Shown in pieces: positions 54,175-63,662 of a stretch of 64,000 nt of DNA. A model generated the notes under the pieces. The model did no database searches and was not told where the DNA came from. It worked only from the letters and a program-made list of their open reading frames with translations. How positions within the stretch are numbered: the stretch's first letter is position 1; each line of letters starts with the position of its first letter. Origin of the DNA: CAZXYS01 sp964645005 (GTDB taxonomy: Bacteria; Bacteroidota; Ignavibacteria; Kapaibacteriales; UBA2268). Made by a program: the position numbers and the translations under genes. Where the stretch lies: positions 1 to 64,000 of the forward strand of contig CAZXYS010000023.1 of NCBI GenBank assembly GCA_964645005.1, given 5' to 3'.

Positions 54175-55881
54175 TCAGCTTCCTGCGTAAAATTCTTTTA
54201 CTTTTTCAATAGTCTCATCAATTTTGATATTATTACGATCGCCCGCAGCCCTGTATTTGAACTCGACGGTGCCGTTTTTCAGCCCCTTATGACCGACGAT
54301 CACCTGCACCGGCATTCCCAGCAGATCCGCATCATTGAACTTGACGCCCGGATTATCCGCCCTGTCATCGTAGAGCACTTCGAATCCCGCATCCTGCAAT
54401 TCCCGGTAAAGCTTCTCAGCCGTATCTTTCACTTCATCGCTCTTCGCGACATTCAGACCGATCAAGTGCACATGGAACGGCGTCAGCGACTTATTCCAGA
54501 TAATGCCCTGTTCGTCGTGGTACAGTTCAATGAAGCAGGCTAAAATTCTTTCGACGCCGATACCGTAGCTGCCCATGATGATAGGGTGTTCCTTGCCTTC
54601 GGCATCGAGAAAGTTCGCGCCCAGAGCTTCGGAATACTTCGTTCCCAGCTTGAAAATATGCCCCAGTTCAATTGCACGGACAACCCGCAGATCGGAACCG
54701 CATTTAGGACAGGGCTCACCTTCCTGCGCTGTTCTGAGATCGTAATATTCATCAATATTACAATCTCTTGTGAAATCAATATTTTTATAATGAAATCCTG
54801 TCTTATTTGCGCCGCTGACAAGCCCATTTGCATCTTTGAGCAAATGATCGGCAGCTACTTTGATCTTTGTCTTCAAATTCACAGGACCTATCGATCCTGC
54901 ATCCGCGCCGGTAATATTCATCAGTTCTTCCGGCTCGGCGGGACGGAAATTACTCGTCTGAAAAATCCCTTCCAGCTTATGTTCATTAAGCTCGTCATTT
55001 CCTCGCATCAGCAGAAGCACCGGCTCATCGTCAATCATGTAAATCACCGATTTTGCACAGCGCTTTTCCGGCAGCCCGAACTGTTCTACCAGATCATTGA
55101 TGGTCTTTGCATTCGGCGTTGCAAATTCCTCGATTTCAGGATTGTTGTCACCTCTTCCTATAGGCGGCGCCTTCGATTCCGCAATCTCGATATTAGCGGC
55201 ATAGCCGCAATTATCGCAGATAGCGTTGGTATCCTCGCCGGATTTCGATTCCACCATAAATTCCTGCGACTGTCTGCCGCCCATAGCGCCGCTGGATGCG
55301 CCAACAACGAAATACTTCAATCCGCACCTATCGAAGATCCTCTTATACGCCTCGAAGTGCTTGTCATAGCTTTCGTCGAGCGCTTCCCAGCTCGTATCCA
55401 GCGAATAAGCATCCTTCATAATAAACTGCCTTCCGCGCAGAACGCCCGATTTCGGTCGCGGCTCATTGCGGAACTTGGTCTGTATCTGATACCAGATCTG
55501 CGGCATATCCTTATACGACTTAACATGCTGCCGGGCATGGAAAGTGATAACTTCCTCGTGGGTAGGCGCCAGAACGAGTCCATCTCTGTTTTTCAGGTGA
55601 AACATCACATCGCCCATAGCTTTTACGCGGTCGGTCTCTTCCCACAGATCCGTAGGATTCAGCGCTGGCAGCAAGAATTCCTGTCCGCCGATGGCGTCCA
55701 TCTCTTCACGCAGGACATCCATCACTTTCTTCAAAACATTGTATCCGAGCGGCAGAAACGAAAACACCCCAGCCGCTACCTGCCGGATCATACCGGCGCG
55801 CAGCATAAGCTGGTGCGAAGAAATTACCGCTTCCGTCGAAGTTTCTCTCAATGTCGGTGCAAAATATTCTGACTGACGCAT
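54175..55881 (-). CDS. proS: Prolyl-tRNA synthetase
   Basis: 568 residues, the bacterial type. Class-II motifs are visible (MIRQVAAGVFSFLPLGYNVLKK, TKFRNEPRPKSGVLRGRQFIMKDAYS, MGSYGIGVERILACFIE). A YbaK-like editing insert lies at about 225-385. The C-terminal anticodon-binding domain includes FEVLYDDRADNPGVKFNDADLLG. It charges tRNA-Pro and hydrolyses mischarged alanine. Confidence 0.97.
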   Translation of the reverse strand: MRQSEYFAPTLRETSTEAVISSHQLMLRAGMIRQVAAGVFSFLPLGYNVLKKVMDVLREEMDAIGGQEFLLPALNPTDLWEETDRVKAMGDVMFHLKNRDGLVLAPTHEEVITFHARQHVKSYKDMPQIWYQIQTKFRNEPRPKSGVLRGRQFIMKDAYSLDTSWEALDESYDKHFEAYKRIFDRCGLKYFVVGASSGAMGGRQSQEFMVESKSGEDTNAICDNCGYAANIEIAESKAPPIGRGDNNPEIEEFATPNAKTINDLVEQFGLPEKRCAKSVIYMIDDEPVLLLMRGNDELNEHKLEGIFQTSNFRPAEPEELMNITGADAGSIGPVNLKTKIKVAADHLLKDANGLVSGANKTGFHYKNIDFTRDCNIDEYYDLRTAQEGEPCPKCGSDLRVVRAIELGHIFKLGTKYSEALGANFLDAEGKEHPIIMGSYGIGVERILACFIELYHDEQGIIWNKSLTPFHVHLIGLNVAKSDEVKDTAEKLYRELQDAGFEVLYDDRADNPGVKFNDADLLGMPVQVIVGHKGLKNGTVEFKYRAAGDRNNIKIDETIEKVKEFYAGS

Positions 55882-56138
55882 GAATAATTAACTCATTTAA
55901 TAATGAAAAAACTAAAATTTGATTTAACACGAAATTACAAATTTAACGAATTATTTGCGTTTTTGATATATAACAGGCAAATTTATTTTTTAAAACTCTT
56001 GAACAATCTGATAACAAAAAGGAAATTTGAAAAGCGAAGAAACTTAATTGGAACTATACCTTCAAATCTTTGATGGAAAACTAAAATAACTAAATTACCG
56101 TTGTTAAAATATATTAAATATGGGACTTTACAGATACA

Positions 56139-56654
56139 ATGAAAGTTGAAAATCACATTAAGGAAATACTCACGGAATTAGCGGCGAACAATGTGAAATT
56201 CATAGTTTGCGGCGGTTTAGCTGCAGTTCTTCATGGTGTCGAAAGAATGACAATGGATATTGATATATCAATTGATTATTCCGAAGAAAATTATAACAAT
56301 TTCCTCGATTCATTGAACAGATTGAATCTGTCGCCCAAAGCCCCATTTTCACCGGAAAAATTAAAAGAAGGAAAAATTCGAAAGGATTTGATCGAAAACA
56401 AAAACGCCATAGTTTTTTCATTTGTTGATAACAAAAAGCCATACAAGCAATTAGACATTTTTCTATCTGATGAAAACTCTTATCAAAATTTAATTAAATA
56501 TGCAGTAAAAGTCCCGATAGAAGATAAAGAAATATATGTTATATCCATTGAAAAACTCATTGAAATAAAAAGTTCACTACAAGAACCTAGAGAGAAAGAC
56601 GTTTTTGACATAAAAATGCTTAAACAAATCAATGAAACAAAAAAAAGAAAATAG
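56139..56654 (+). CDS. Nucleotidyltransferase-fold protein (DUF6036-like)
   Basis: 171 residues. The start KFIVCGGLAAVLHGVERMTMDIDISID is a typical nucleotidyltransferase core (GG, then xDxD), as in AbiEii/MNT-type proteins. The C-terminal YVISIEKLIEIKSSLQEPREKDVFDIKML fits DUF6036. A small gene overlaps its end, suggesting a two-gene unit. The chemistry is inferred from the fold. Confidence 0.75.
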   Translation: MKVENHIKEILTELAANNVKFIVCGGLAAVLHGVERMTMDIDISIDYSEENYNNFLDSLNRLNLSPKAPFSPEKLKEGKIRKDLIENKNAIVFSFVDNKKPYKQLDIFLSDENSYQNLIKYAVKVPIEDKEIYVISIEKLIEIKSSLQEPREKDVFDIKMLKQINETKKRK

Positions 56655-56829
56655 TGACATTTCTGAACAGATGAAGCACCTCAACCCGGAAGATTTCGAC
56701 GGTCACACGGAATTCCACCGCCTTACCCCGGAACAGAAGCTCGAATGGCTCTCACAACTCGTCCAATTTTACTACCACGAAGACGTAGTAAAATTCCGCG
56801 AGAGGGGGAATGAAGATGAGAGAAAATAA
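56632..56829 (+). CDS. Small partner of the nucleotidyltransferase-like gene
   Basis: 65 residues: LNPEDFDGHTEFHRLTPEQKLEWLSQLVQFYYHEDVVKF. It overlaps the preceding gene by 23 bases. Such a short helical protein next to a nucleotidyltransferase-like protein is common in Bacteroidota and suggests a toxin-antitoxin-like or substrate pair. No named family is recognised. Confidence 0.6.
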   Translation: MKQKKENSDISEQMKHLNPEDFDGHTEFHRLTPEQKLEWLSQLVQFYYHEDVVKFRERGNEDERK

Positions 56830-56878
56830 AATATCCAACTATGCTTCTTTTCTACCGTCAAATTTATAACTTGCGATC

Positions 56879-58624
56879 ATGAAAGAGTTAAAACGACTAT
56901 TACCATATTTAAAGCAATACAAAACCAGGCTCTACTGGGGTTTTTTCTTTGTGGCTATCGCGAATATGGCTGCCACACTGGCGCCGCGATTGGTAGGCAG
57001 CACTATCGACCTCATCAGTTCCGGCAATTTCGAAATGTCAGTCGTGGTTTGGAACATAGCGGCTATCCTCGGTTTGACGGCAGTCAGCGGAACATTCATG
57101 TATCTGACCAGACAAAAGATAGCCGTCGCTTCCAGACTGATCGAATACGACCTGCGCACAGACTTCCTGACATCCATCGAACGCAAGCCCGCTTCCTTCT
57201 TCGATGATTATCCCACCGGCACACTCATGGCGCACGCTACCAATGACATCAACGCCGCCAGAGAATTCCTCGGACCGGCGGTGATGTTCTCTGCTAACAC
57301 TATCACTATGGTAGTGTTTGCAATGTATTTCATGTTAAGTATTGATGTTGAGGTGACTCTCGTAGCTTTAATACCGCTGCCATTCATTGCTATGACCACT
57401 TTCTTCCTCGGCAGGAAAGTACATGTGGCGTTCAGGGACGTCCAGTCCAAGTTTGCCGACCTGACTGCCCGCACCCAGGAAAGCTTTTCCGGCATTCGAA
57501 TTATCAAAGCATACCTGCGCGAGATGTTCGAAAGCGGCAAATTCGAGGATATGAGCAGGGATTACCTCGGCAAAAATATGAAGCTCGCTCGTGTTCAGTC
57601 TTTGATGCGCCCTTTGATAATGGTGCTTGTCGGCTCATCGATTATAATTGTTCTCGCTTACGGCGGCAGGCAGGTGATCCAGGGCGGCATTACTCTCGGT
57701 CAGCTCACCCAGTATTTCATTTATCTGAACTTACTCATCTGGCCAGTAGCGGCTATCGGCTGGATAACAAATCTCGTGCAGCGGGCGTCGGCATCAGCTT
57801 ATCGTCTTGGCAGGATCCTCGAGCCTTATTCTGCCAAAACGCCGGTGGAAACTGATCAGCCTGAATTTGACATTCAGGGCGAAATCGATTTTAAAAATGT
57901 TACAATGAAATATTATCCGGAACAGCCGCCGGTCCTTAACAATATTTCCTTCAAAATTCCGGCGAAAACGTCTGTCGGCATTTGCGGAACGGTCGGCAGC
58001 GGCAAGACAACCATAGCCAATCTGATACCGCGCATTTACGAGCCCGCCAGCGGCGATATTTTCATCGACGGAATAAACATCTGCGATATCCCCGTTGATC
58101 AACTTAGGCAGGCTATCGGCTACGTCCCGCAGGATCCATTCCTGTTTTCCGATACTATCGCCAAGAATATCCGCTTCGGAAATCCTCATGCGGGGATGGA
58201 TGATATAATCAATGCCAGCAAAGCTGCCGGCGTTTTCGAGGAAATTCAGGGCTTCCCCGAGAATTTCGACACTATCCTCGGCGAGCGCGGCATCTCTCTA
58301 TCCGGCGGTCAGAAGCAGCGAGTAGCAATTGCCCGCGCCATTATCCGCCAGCCGAAAATACTTATCCTGGACGACTCTCTTTCTGCGGTGGACACTCAAA
58401 CGGAAGAGAAAATTCTCTCTTCGCTGCGCAGTTGCCTGGAAAACTGCACGGCGGTTATAATTTCTCACCGCATCTCGACATTGCAGTTCGCCGACAAAAT
58501 CATAGTTCTCGACAATGGCACAATCATCGAAGAAGGCTCTCACACCAAACTAATTTCCCTAAAAGGCAAATATTCCGAAATGTACAACCAGCAGCAGCTT
58601 AAGGAAGAGATCGATAAGCTGTAA
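56879..58624 (+). CDS. ABC exporter, fused permease-ATPase
   Basis: 581 residues. Six transmembrane helices occupy about 1-310. The ATP-binding domain (about 337-575) has Walker A GTVGSGKTT, Q-loop GYVPQDPFLFSD, signature LSGGQKQR, Walker B ILILDDSLSAVD and switch ISHR. It is an MsbA/MdlB-type half-transporter that works as a homodimer. The substrate is unknown (lipid or drug). Confidence 0.93.
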   Translation: MKELKRLLPYLKQYKTRLYWGFFFVAIANMAATLAPRLVGSTIDLISSGNFEMSVVVWNIAAILGLTAVSGTFMYLTRQKIAVASRLIEYDLRTDFLTSIERKPASFFDDYPTGTLMAHATNDINAAREFLGPAVMFSANTITMVVFAMYFMLSIDVEVTLVALIPLPFIAMTTFFLGRKVHVAFRDVQSKFADLTARTQESFSGIRIIKAYLREMFESGKFEDMSRDYLGKNMKLARVQSLMRPLIMVLVGSSIIIVLAYGGRQVIQGGITLGQLTQYFIYLNLLIWPVAAIGWITNLVQRASASAYRLGRILEPYSAKTPVETDQPEFDIQGEIDFKNVTMKYYPEQPPVLNNISFKIPAKTSVGICGTVGSGKTTIANLIPRIYEPASGDIFIDGINICDIPVDQLRQAIGYVPQDPFLFSDTIAKNIRFGNPHAGMDDIINASKAAGVFEEIQGFPENFDTILGERGISLSGGQKQRVAIARAIIRQPKILILDDSLSAVDTQTEEKILSSLRSCLENCTAVIISHRISTLQFADKIIVLDNGTIIEEGSHTKLISLKGKYSEMYNQQQLKEEIDKL

Positions 58625-58629
58625 CCGAT

Positions 58630-58672
58630 AATTCCCCCTTACAAAAGTGGGATAAATGGGGTTGTATTAATC
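58630..58672. repeat. Inverted-repeat phrase between converging genes
   Basis: CCCCCTTACAAAAGTGGGATAAATGGGG contains short complementary C and G runs and resembles other CCCCT/AGGGG repeats in the window. It might act as a bidirectional terminator. Confidence 0.35.
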
Positions 58673-58675
58673 ACC

Positions 58676-60595
58676 TCACTCAAAAAACCTCTTATACCAC
58701 ATAGACAGCGTCAACAGCGAGAAAAGTTGAAATCCGTGATTAGCCTTACCAGCGCTATGTCTTTCAAGCATATTTGCAATGTATTCCTTGCGGAAAATCC
58801 CTTCCTTCACAAAATGCGAATTGAATAATTCATTCTTTGTGAAATCATGCCACTCATTGCGCATCCACTCATTCACCGGCGCCCAGAATCCCTGCTTCTT
58901 TCTGTAAATAATTTCCTGCGGCAATATCTCTTCCACAGCTTTTTTCAGGATATTCTTAGTGGTTTTCTTGTCGGGCGTTTTCGTCTGGGGCGGGATTGAC
59001 ATTGTAAACTCGACGAGCCTGTGATCGAGAAACGGCACCCGCGCCTCGATGCTATGCGCCATGCCTATCTTATCCACACGCATCAGCAGCATTTCCGCCA
59101 GCCTATGCCGCAGCTCGACAAATTCTATCCGCTGAAGATAATCGGCGTCAGACTTTTGCGCCAGCGCCTGCCGGTGAAGTTCCCTGCCGTATTCGCCGGA
59201 GATCTTCGCCAAATCGGCATATTTTTCCGTCAGCAAACCATGCTGGTGCGTCGGCGCAAACACCGGCGAGCCGCTCCAGTACAGCTCCTCATTGAATGCA
59301 GCGCGCCGGAAATATTCCAGCACCAGCGGCTGATGCATCCCCATAAGCAGCGGTTTAACCGCCGCATAGCCGAATTTTCTCAAAAAATAGGGGAGGGAGG
59401 TATAAAATTTCCAGTAGGTACGATAGAAATTATACTCCCGCAGCATCCAGGGATAACCGACGAATTGCTCGTCGCTGCCTTCGCCGACCTGAATCACCGT
59501 AGTTCCCGAATCGCGCGTCAATTTACTCAGAAAATACAGCGGCATACAGACCGGATCGGCATTGGGCTCATCCTCATGCCAGACCAAATCATTCAGAATA
59601 GGAAAGGCATCTTCAGAATCGATGAGTATCTCTCTATGATTTGTATTGAACTGCTTTGCAATCTGCCGCGCATATTTCAATTCATTATATTTCTCGAGCT
59701 CTTTGAATCCCACGGAATAAGTATCTATCGGGCGATCCATCAATTCGTGCATCAGCGCCACATTGACGCTCGAATCAATTCCTCCGCTCAGAAACACACC
59801 GAACGGTACATCACTCATCATTCTGTCCTCGACCGCCGTCCGTAGTATCCTGAGTATCTCTTCATGAATATCCTTCTCGCCAAGCGCAGTATATTCGGTA
59901 TTTTCCGTCAAGGGACTCCAGTATTGGGATAGCTGCGCTTCTTTCTTCACATTAAAAGTAAGGTTTGTAGCAGCCGGGACTTTACGAATATTGGCAAAAA
60001 GGCTGTCGGTATTGCCTGTCATGCCGAAATTGAGGTAATTCGGCAATTGCAGCATATTCATCTCCGGCGACACAGACGGATGCTGCAAAATCGACTTAAT
60101 TTCCGACCCGAAAATCAGCATTCCATCCTGCAGAGTATAGTACAGCGGCTTAATGCCAATGCGGTCCCGCGAGCAGAAAAGCTCTTTCCGTTCATTATCC
60201 CAGATAGCGAAAGCCCACATGCCCCGCATCTTACGGACAATATTCTCGCCGAATTCCACAAATCCGTAGAGTATAGTTTCCGTATCCGTAGCCGATTTAT
60301 ACTTATATCCTTTAGCTTCTAGATCATTTCTGATTTCGCGGTGATTATAAATCTCGCCATTAAAAACGATGGTAAATCTGCCGTCGGGCGTGGACATAGG
60401 CTGATTGCCGGCTTCGCTCAGATCGATGATAGACAGTCTTCGGAACGCCAGTCCGCACCTTCTATCAGGTGACTGCCACTGCCCATCCGAATCCGGTCCC
60501 CGATGAGTGATCACATCACTCATCTTTTTCAGTACATCCATATCCGTCTTCGGCTCCGCCGACTTAAGATCCACTATACCCGCAATTCCGCACAT
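58676..60595 (-). CDS. asnB: Glutamine-hydrolysing asparagine synthase
   Basis: 639 residues starting MCGIAG, with Cys2 as the glutaminase nucleophile. The glutaminase domain (1-205) includes RRLSIIDLSEAGNQPM and FNGEIYNH. The synthetase domain carries PPi-loop FLSGGIDSS (near 260) and VGEGSDEQFVGYPW (near 380). Close relatives act in free asparagine synthesis or in exopolysaccharide/nucleotide-sugar clusters; no such cluster is nearby here. Confidence 0.93.
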   Translation of the reverse strand: MCGIAGIVDLKSAEPKTDMDVLKKMSDVITHRGPDSDGQWQSPDRRCGLAFRRLSIIDLSEAGNQPMSTPDGRFTIVFNGEIYNHREIRNDLEAKGYKYKSATDTETILYGFVEFGENIVRKMRGMWAFAIWDNERKELFCSRDRIGIKPLYYTLQDGMLIFGSEIKSILQHPSVSPEMNMLQLPNYLNFGMTGNTDSLFANIRKVPAATNLTFNVKKEAQLSQYWSPLTENTEYTALGEKDIHEEILRILRTAVEDRMMSDVPFGVFLSGGIDSSVNVALMHELMDRPIDTYSVGFKELEKYNELKYARQIAKQFNTNHREILIDSEDAFPILNDLVWHEDEPNADPVCMPLYFLSKLTRDSGTTVIQVGEGSDEQFVGYPWMLREYNFYRTYWKFYTSLPYFLRKFGYAAVKPLLMGMHQPLVLEYFRRAAFNEELYWSGSPVFAPTHQHGLLTEKYADLAKISGEYGRELHRQALAQKSDADYLQRIEFVELRHRLAEMLLMRVDKIGMAHSIEARVPFLDHRLVEFTMSIPPQTKTPDKKTTKNILKKAVEEILPQEIIYRKKQGFWAPVNEWMRNEWHDFTKNELFNSHFVKEGIFRKEYIANMLERHSAGKANHGFQLFSLLTLSMWYKRFFE

Positions 60596-61053
60596 ACTCT
60601 CGCTTTTTCATGATTCATTTATATATTAATAAGCTAAATCACAATTCTTACTTAGCTCATTTTGGATACAGGTTAAAGGTGAACGGTTAACGGCTAAAGT
60701 TTCCTATTTTAGAGAAATGCCATATAACATTAGTATGTCAGGATTCAAGTAAAAACTATACCTCTTTCTTCTTTACTCCTCCTTAATAAGGAGGGGAGTA
60801 ACGCCGAAGGCGTTATGGGGTGGTTCTTAACTTTAATCCTAATCTGGTATCCATAATCAAAAACCAGAATCAAAACTCTTAAAAACCAGTAACCTGTAGC
60901 CCGTAGCCTGTAACCTTCTTCCGTTAGCCGTTTTCGGTTAGCCGTTAGCAATATCCATACTTTATAAAAAAGCTTAAAATTCTTAAAAAACCAGTAACCT
61001 TTAACCAGCAGCCCGTAACCATCTTCCGTTAGCCGTTCACCGTTAGCCTAAGA
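60596..61053. repeat. Intergenic direct repeats
   Basis: Two 66-69 base near-copies lie at 60878-60943 and 60980-61048. Each starts TCTTAAAAA then CCAGTAACC and ends with CCGTTAGCC. A third element at 60774-60826 is the copy of 12374-12426. No gene is seen. Confidence 0.7.
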
Positions 61054-61797
61054 TCATATATCAATATTCCGATGCAGCGTCGCCATATTAATAATCTCAA
61101 TCATCTCGCGCACCGCCTGCGTCACGCCGACATGAATTGCCCGCGACATAATCGAGTGACCTATACTCAGCTCCTTAAGCTCATATATCTGGCACATCGG
61201 CTTCGAATTGATATAATTCAATCCGTGACCGGCAGCTACTTCCAGCCCTTCCTTAAAAGCCATCTCCGCAGCGCTTATGAGCCTGTTGAACTCATAATGA
61301 TATTCTTCATGATTCCGCACATTGGCATAAGTGCCCGTGTGCAGTTCCACCATATCCGCGCCCGCTTTCAGCGCCGCTTCGATCTGTTCCTCTTTCGGCT
61401 CGATAAACAGGCTGACCTCGATATCCTTCTCATGCATTCTGTCGGCGAGCTTCTTATACCTGTCAATATCTGCGGCTGCGTCGAGCCCGCCTTCGGTAGT
61501 GAGTTCCTGCCTGTTTTCCGGCACTATAGTCACCAGTTCCGGCTTAGTTTCCAGCGCAATTTTAATAATCTCTTCCTTGGCGGACATCTCGAGGTCCATA
61601 TTTGTTTGGATAACATCCCTGAGAATGCGGACATCGCGGTCATTAATATGGCGCCGGTCCTGCCGCAGGTGACAGACAATACCGCTGGCGCCAGCCAGTT
61701 CCGCGTTGACGGCAGCCGTTACCGGGTCGGGCTCGCTGCCGCCGCGAGCCTGCCGCAGCGTAGCAACATGATCAACATTTACATTTAGAGTAATCAT
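61054..61797 (-). CDS. pdxJ: Pyridoxine 5'-phosphate synthase
   Basis: 247 residues. The start NVDHVATLRQARGGSEPDP and the phosphate-site blocks HLRQDRRHIND, VTIVPENRQELTTEGGLD, VELHTGTYAN and AGHGLNY are the PdxJ signature. It condenses 1-deoxy-D-xylulose 5-phosphate with 3-amino-2-oxopropyl phosphate to give pyridoxine phosphate. A TIM barrel, cytoplasmic. It is not linked to pdxA here. Confidence 0.97.
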   Translation of the reverse strand: MITLNVNVDHVATLRQARGGSEPDPVTAAVNAELAGASGIVCHLRQDRRHINDRDVRILRDVIQTNMDLEMSAKEEIIKIALETKPELVTIVPENRQELTTEGGLDAAADIDRYKKLADRMHEKDIEVSLFIEPKEEQIEAALKAGADMVELHTGTYANVRNHEEYHYEFNRLISAAEMAFKEGLEVAAGHGLNYINSKPMCQIYELKELSIGHSIMSRAIHVGVTQAVREMIEIINMATLHRNIDI

Positions 61798-62036
61798 TTT
61801 ATTTCACCTTGTCTTTAACATTGCAAAAACACAAAGTTAAGGAATATTGATAAATTAATTGTAATATGCTATAAAATAAACATCACATCATATATTAAAT
61901 CAATTAATAAACAATTTAAAATATTGAAAAAATTTTTTTAAAAAAAGTTTGCTTATTACAAAAAAATTGCTTATTATTAATTGCCTTTGGCAAAAATTTA
62001 ATCAAATTTTGTTTTACTAATCCGTGGAGTAATACC

Positions 62037-63525
62037 ATGAAAAAATCAAATTACCTGCTCGCCGCTCTCGCAGCGTTTATGTGCTTAGTGTTCGTTAATA
62101 GTTCCCATGCTGTCGATTGGGAAGATTTTACCCCCCCCCCCATGTGACTATGGAGCATCAGAACCTTGGGAAGGTCCTAAAACATGGGAATTTTGTGGGG
62201 AAGATGTTGATGACCTAATGTATGATTGCCCAAGCTGTTGCTTTACAATCATTTATTATGATCGATTCGTCCCTGATGGTCAATCTGGATTTGATTATCA
62301 AGTGAATGTTACAGCCGTATTCTATGATTGTCCAGGTCCACAGGTATGTGATGTAGAAAATGTAATTGACGCATTTTATGATAAGCTATTGAAGTATAAA
62401 GCAGAAAACGATCCAAGATTCTGGGAGGATGGATTCTTGGGAGATCCATGTCTTGAAAGTTCAGGATATGGTCCTGATTTATTTACCACTGGTAAATGCA
62501 TGAATTCACAAACTGGTCAGGAATGCGAACCTTCTGAAAGATGCTGTCAAAGCGGTTATTACTATCACAAAGAATATATCGATGGAACAAATCCATGTAG
62601 ATACAGGATTACAGAAACTCATTTTGAGCTTATTATATATATGTGGCCTGAATGTTTAACTCCACCTTGTACGGAAGAAAGATGTAGAACTGAAGTTATG
62701 TATCAACCGTTAGGTACAATTGTCTGCGACATTGACTGCAATATGGGCATTTGGGGTGATGTACAAACTTCTGATCCTATTGATATGACATCGTTTGGAT
62801 GTCCTGGCTGCGAAATTCAAATTCAATACAGAACGAGAGAAACCAACGATCCTGAATGTTCACCTCAGTTCACAGATATTGAAATTCTGAATATATACAA
62901 ATACGGATGTTCTTCTTGTAACTTAACTTTAGTTGAGTTCTATGAATTTGCTATAGATTGGGTTTTAAAATATGTAGCAATAGAAAATTTACAACCAGGA
63001 GACTGTGAAACAAACTGGCGAGTATTATCTAGATCTTGTTGGAGAATGTTTTACGATTATATTTATCCCTGTGGTGTGGATGATTGTTGTTATGCAATAT
63101 ATATTGTCTGTAGAGATTATTCAGATAATATAACTTATCATCTAATCGAATTGGGACCAGAAACTACTGGCTGGAGTTGCGGACCCGCCTCAGCTTGTGA
63201 ACTTATATGCGATGCCTTCCCGGATCCTAAAATAGGGGATAATATTATTAATTTCGAATCTATTCCTGTAAACAATTCGCATATAATTAAACCAAATCCT
63301 ACTACCGGAGAAGTAAATATCATAATTGAAAATAATTTTAAGGGGAAAACTTATCTGATTATATCGGATGTAACAGGAAAAACTATAATCAATAGGGAAT
63401 ATGAGAAAAAACAAAACGAACTTCAATTTCTTATTAATCTGAAACACAATTCAGATGGAATTTATTTCTATAAAATTACAAATGGTATTAATATATTAGA
63501 ATCAGGTTCAATAATTAAGAAATAA
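62037..63525 (+). CDS. Secreted Cys-rich T9SS cargo protein, interrupted by a poly-C frameshift
   Basis: An ATG at 62037 opens a signal-peptide frame (about 26 residues, ending near SSHA) that stops just after an 11-C tract at 62131-62141. The body of the protein, 460 residues, lies in another frame. With 10 C the two join as one protein, DFTPPPCDYGASEP. The body is rich in cysteine (many C pairs) and Tyr, and ends in a T9SS type-A sorting domain (IIKPNPTTGEVNIIIE). The body has no ordinary start of its own. Either a sequencing or assembly error or true phase variation. Confidence 0.8.
62131..62141 (+). repeat. 11-base poly-C tract within the cargo gene
   Basis: A homopolymer of 11 C falls 94 bases after the start codon, between the signal peptide and the mature protein. 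Ten C restores the frame, and so does thirteen. Confidence 0.95.
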
Positions 63526-63565
63526 GTAATTGAATTATACTATTCTAAATAAGTAAACTTTTTTT

Positions 63566-63616
63566 GCGAGAGAAGCAAAATCACAACAGATTAGTTGATG
63601 TGTTTTGCTTCCTCGC
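63566..63616 (+). terminator. Hairpin after the cargo gene
   Basis: GCGAG-AGAAGCAAAA and TTTTGCTT-CCTCGC form an imperfect 15-bp stem with a loop of about 20 bases. It is preceded rather than followed by T-rich sequence, so it is terminator-like or a spacer hairpin. The next gene starts 47 bases later. Confidence 0.5.
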
Positions 63617-63662
63617 ATTTGATTTAAATCAAAATGTATCAATATATTGATAAGGAAGTTAC

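Noticed and set aside
53596..54543. Antisense open frame of 315 codons opposite the PHP gene and the start of proS
   Set aside because: It crosses two real genes and shows no family features.
54586..55872. Antisense open frame of 428 codons opposite proS
   Set aside because: proS is clearly the real gene. The antisense translation is basic with no domain.
62107..62150. ATG at 62107 as the start of the cargo protein
   Set aside because: It would lack a signal peptide, although a good one exists in another frame just upstream, and the protein has a T9SS sorting domain, which needs export.
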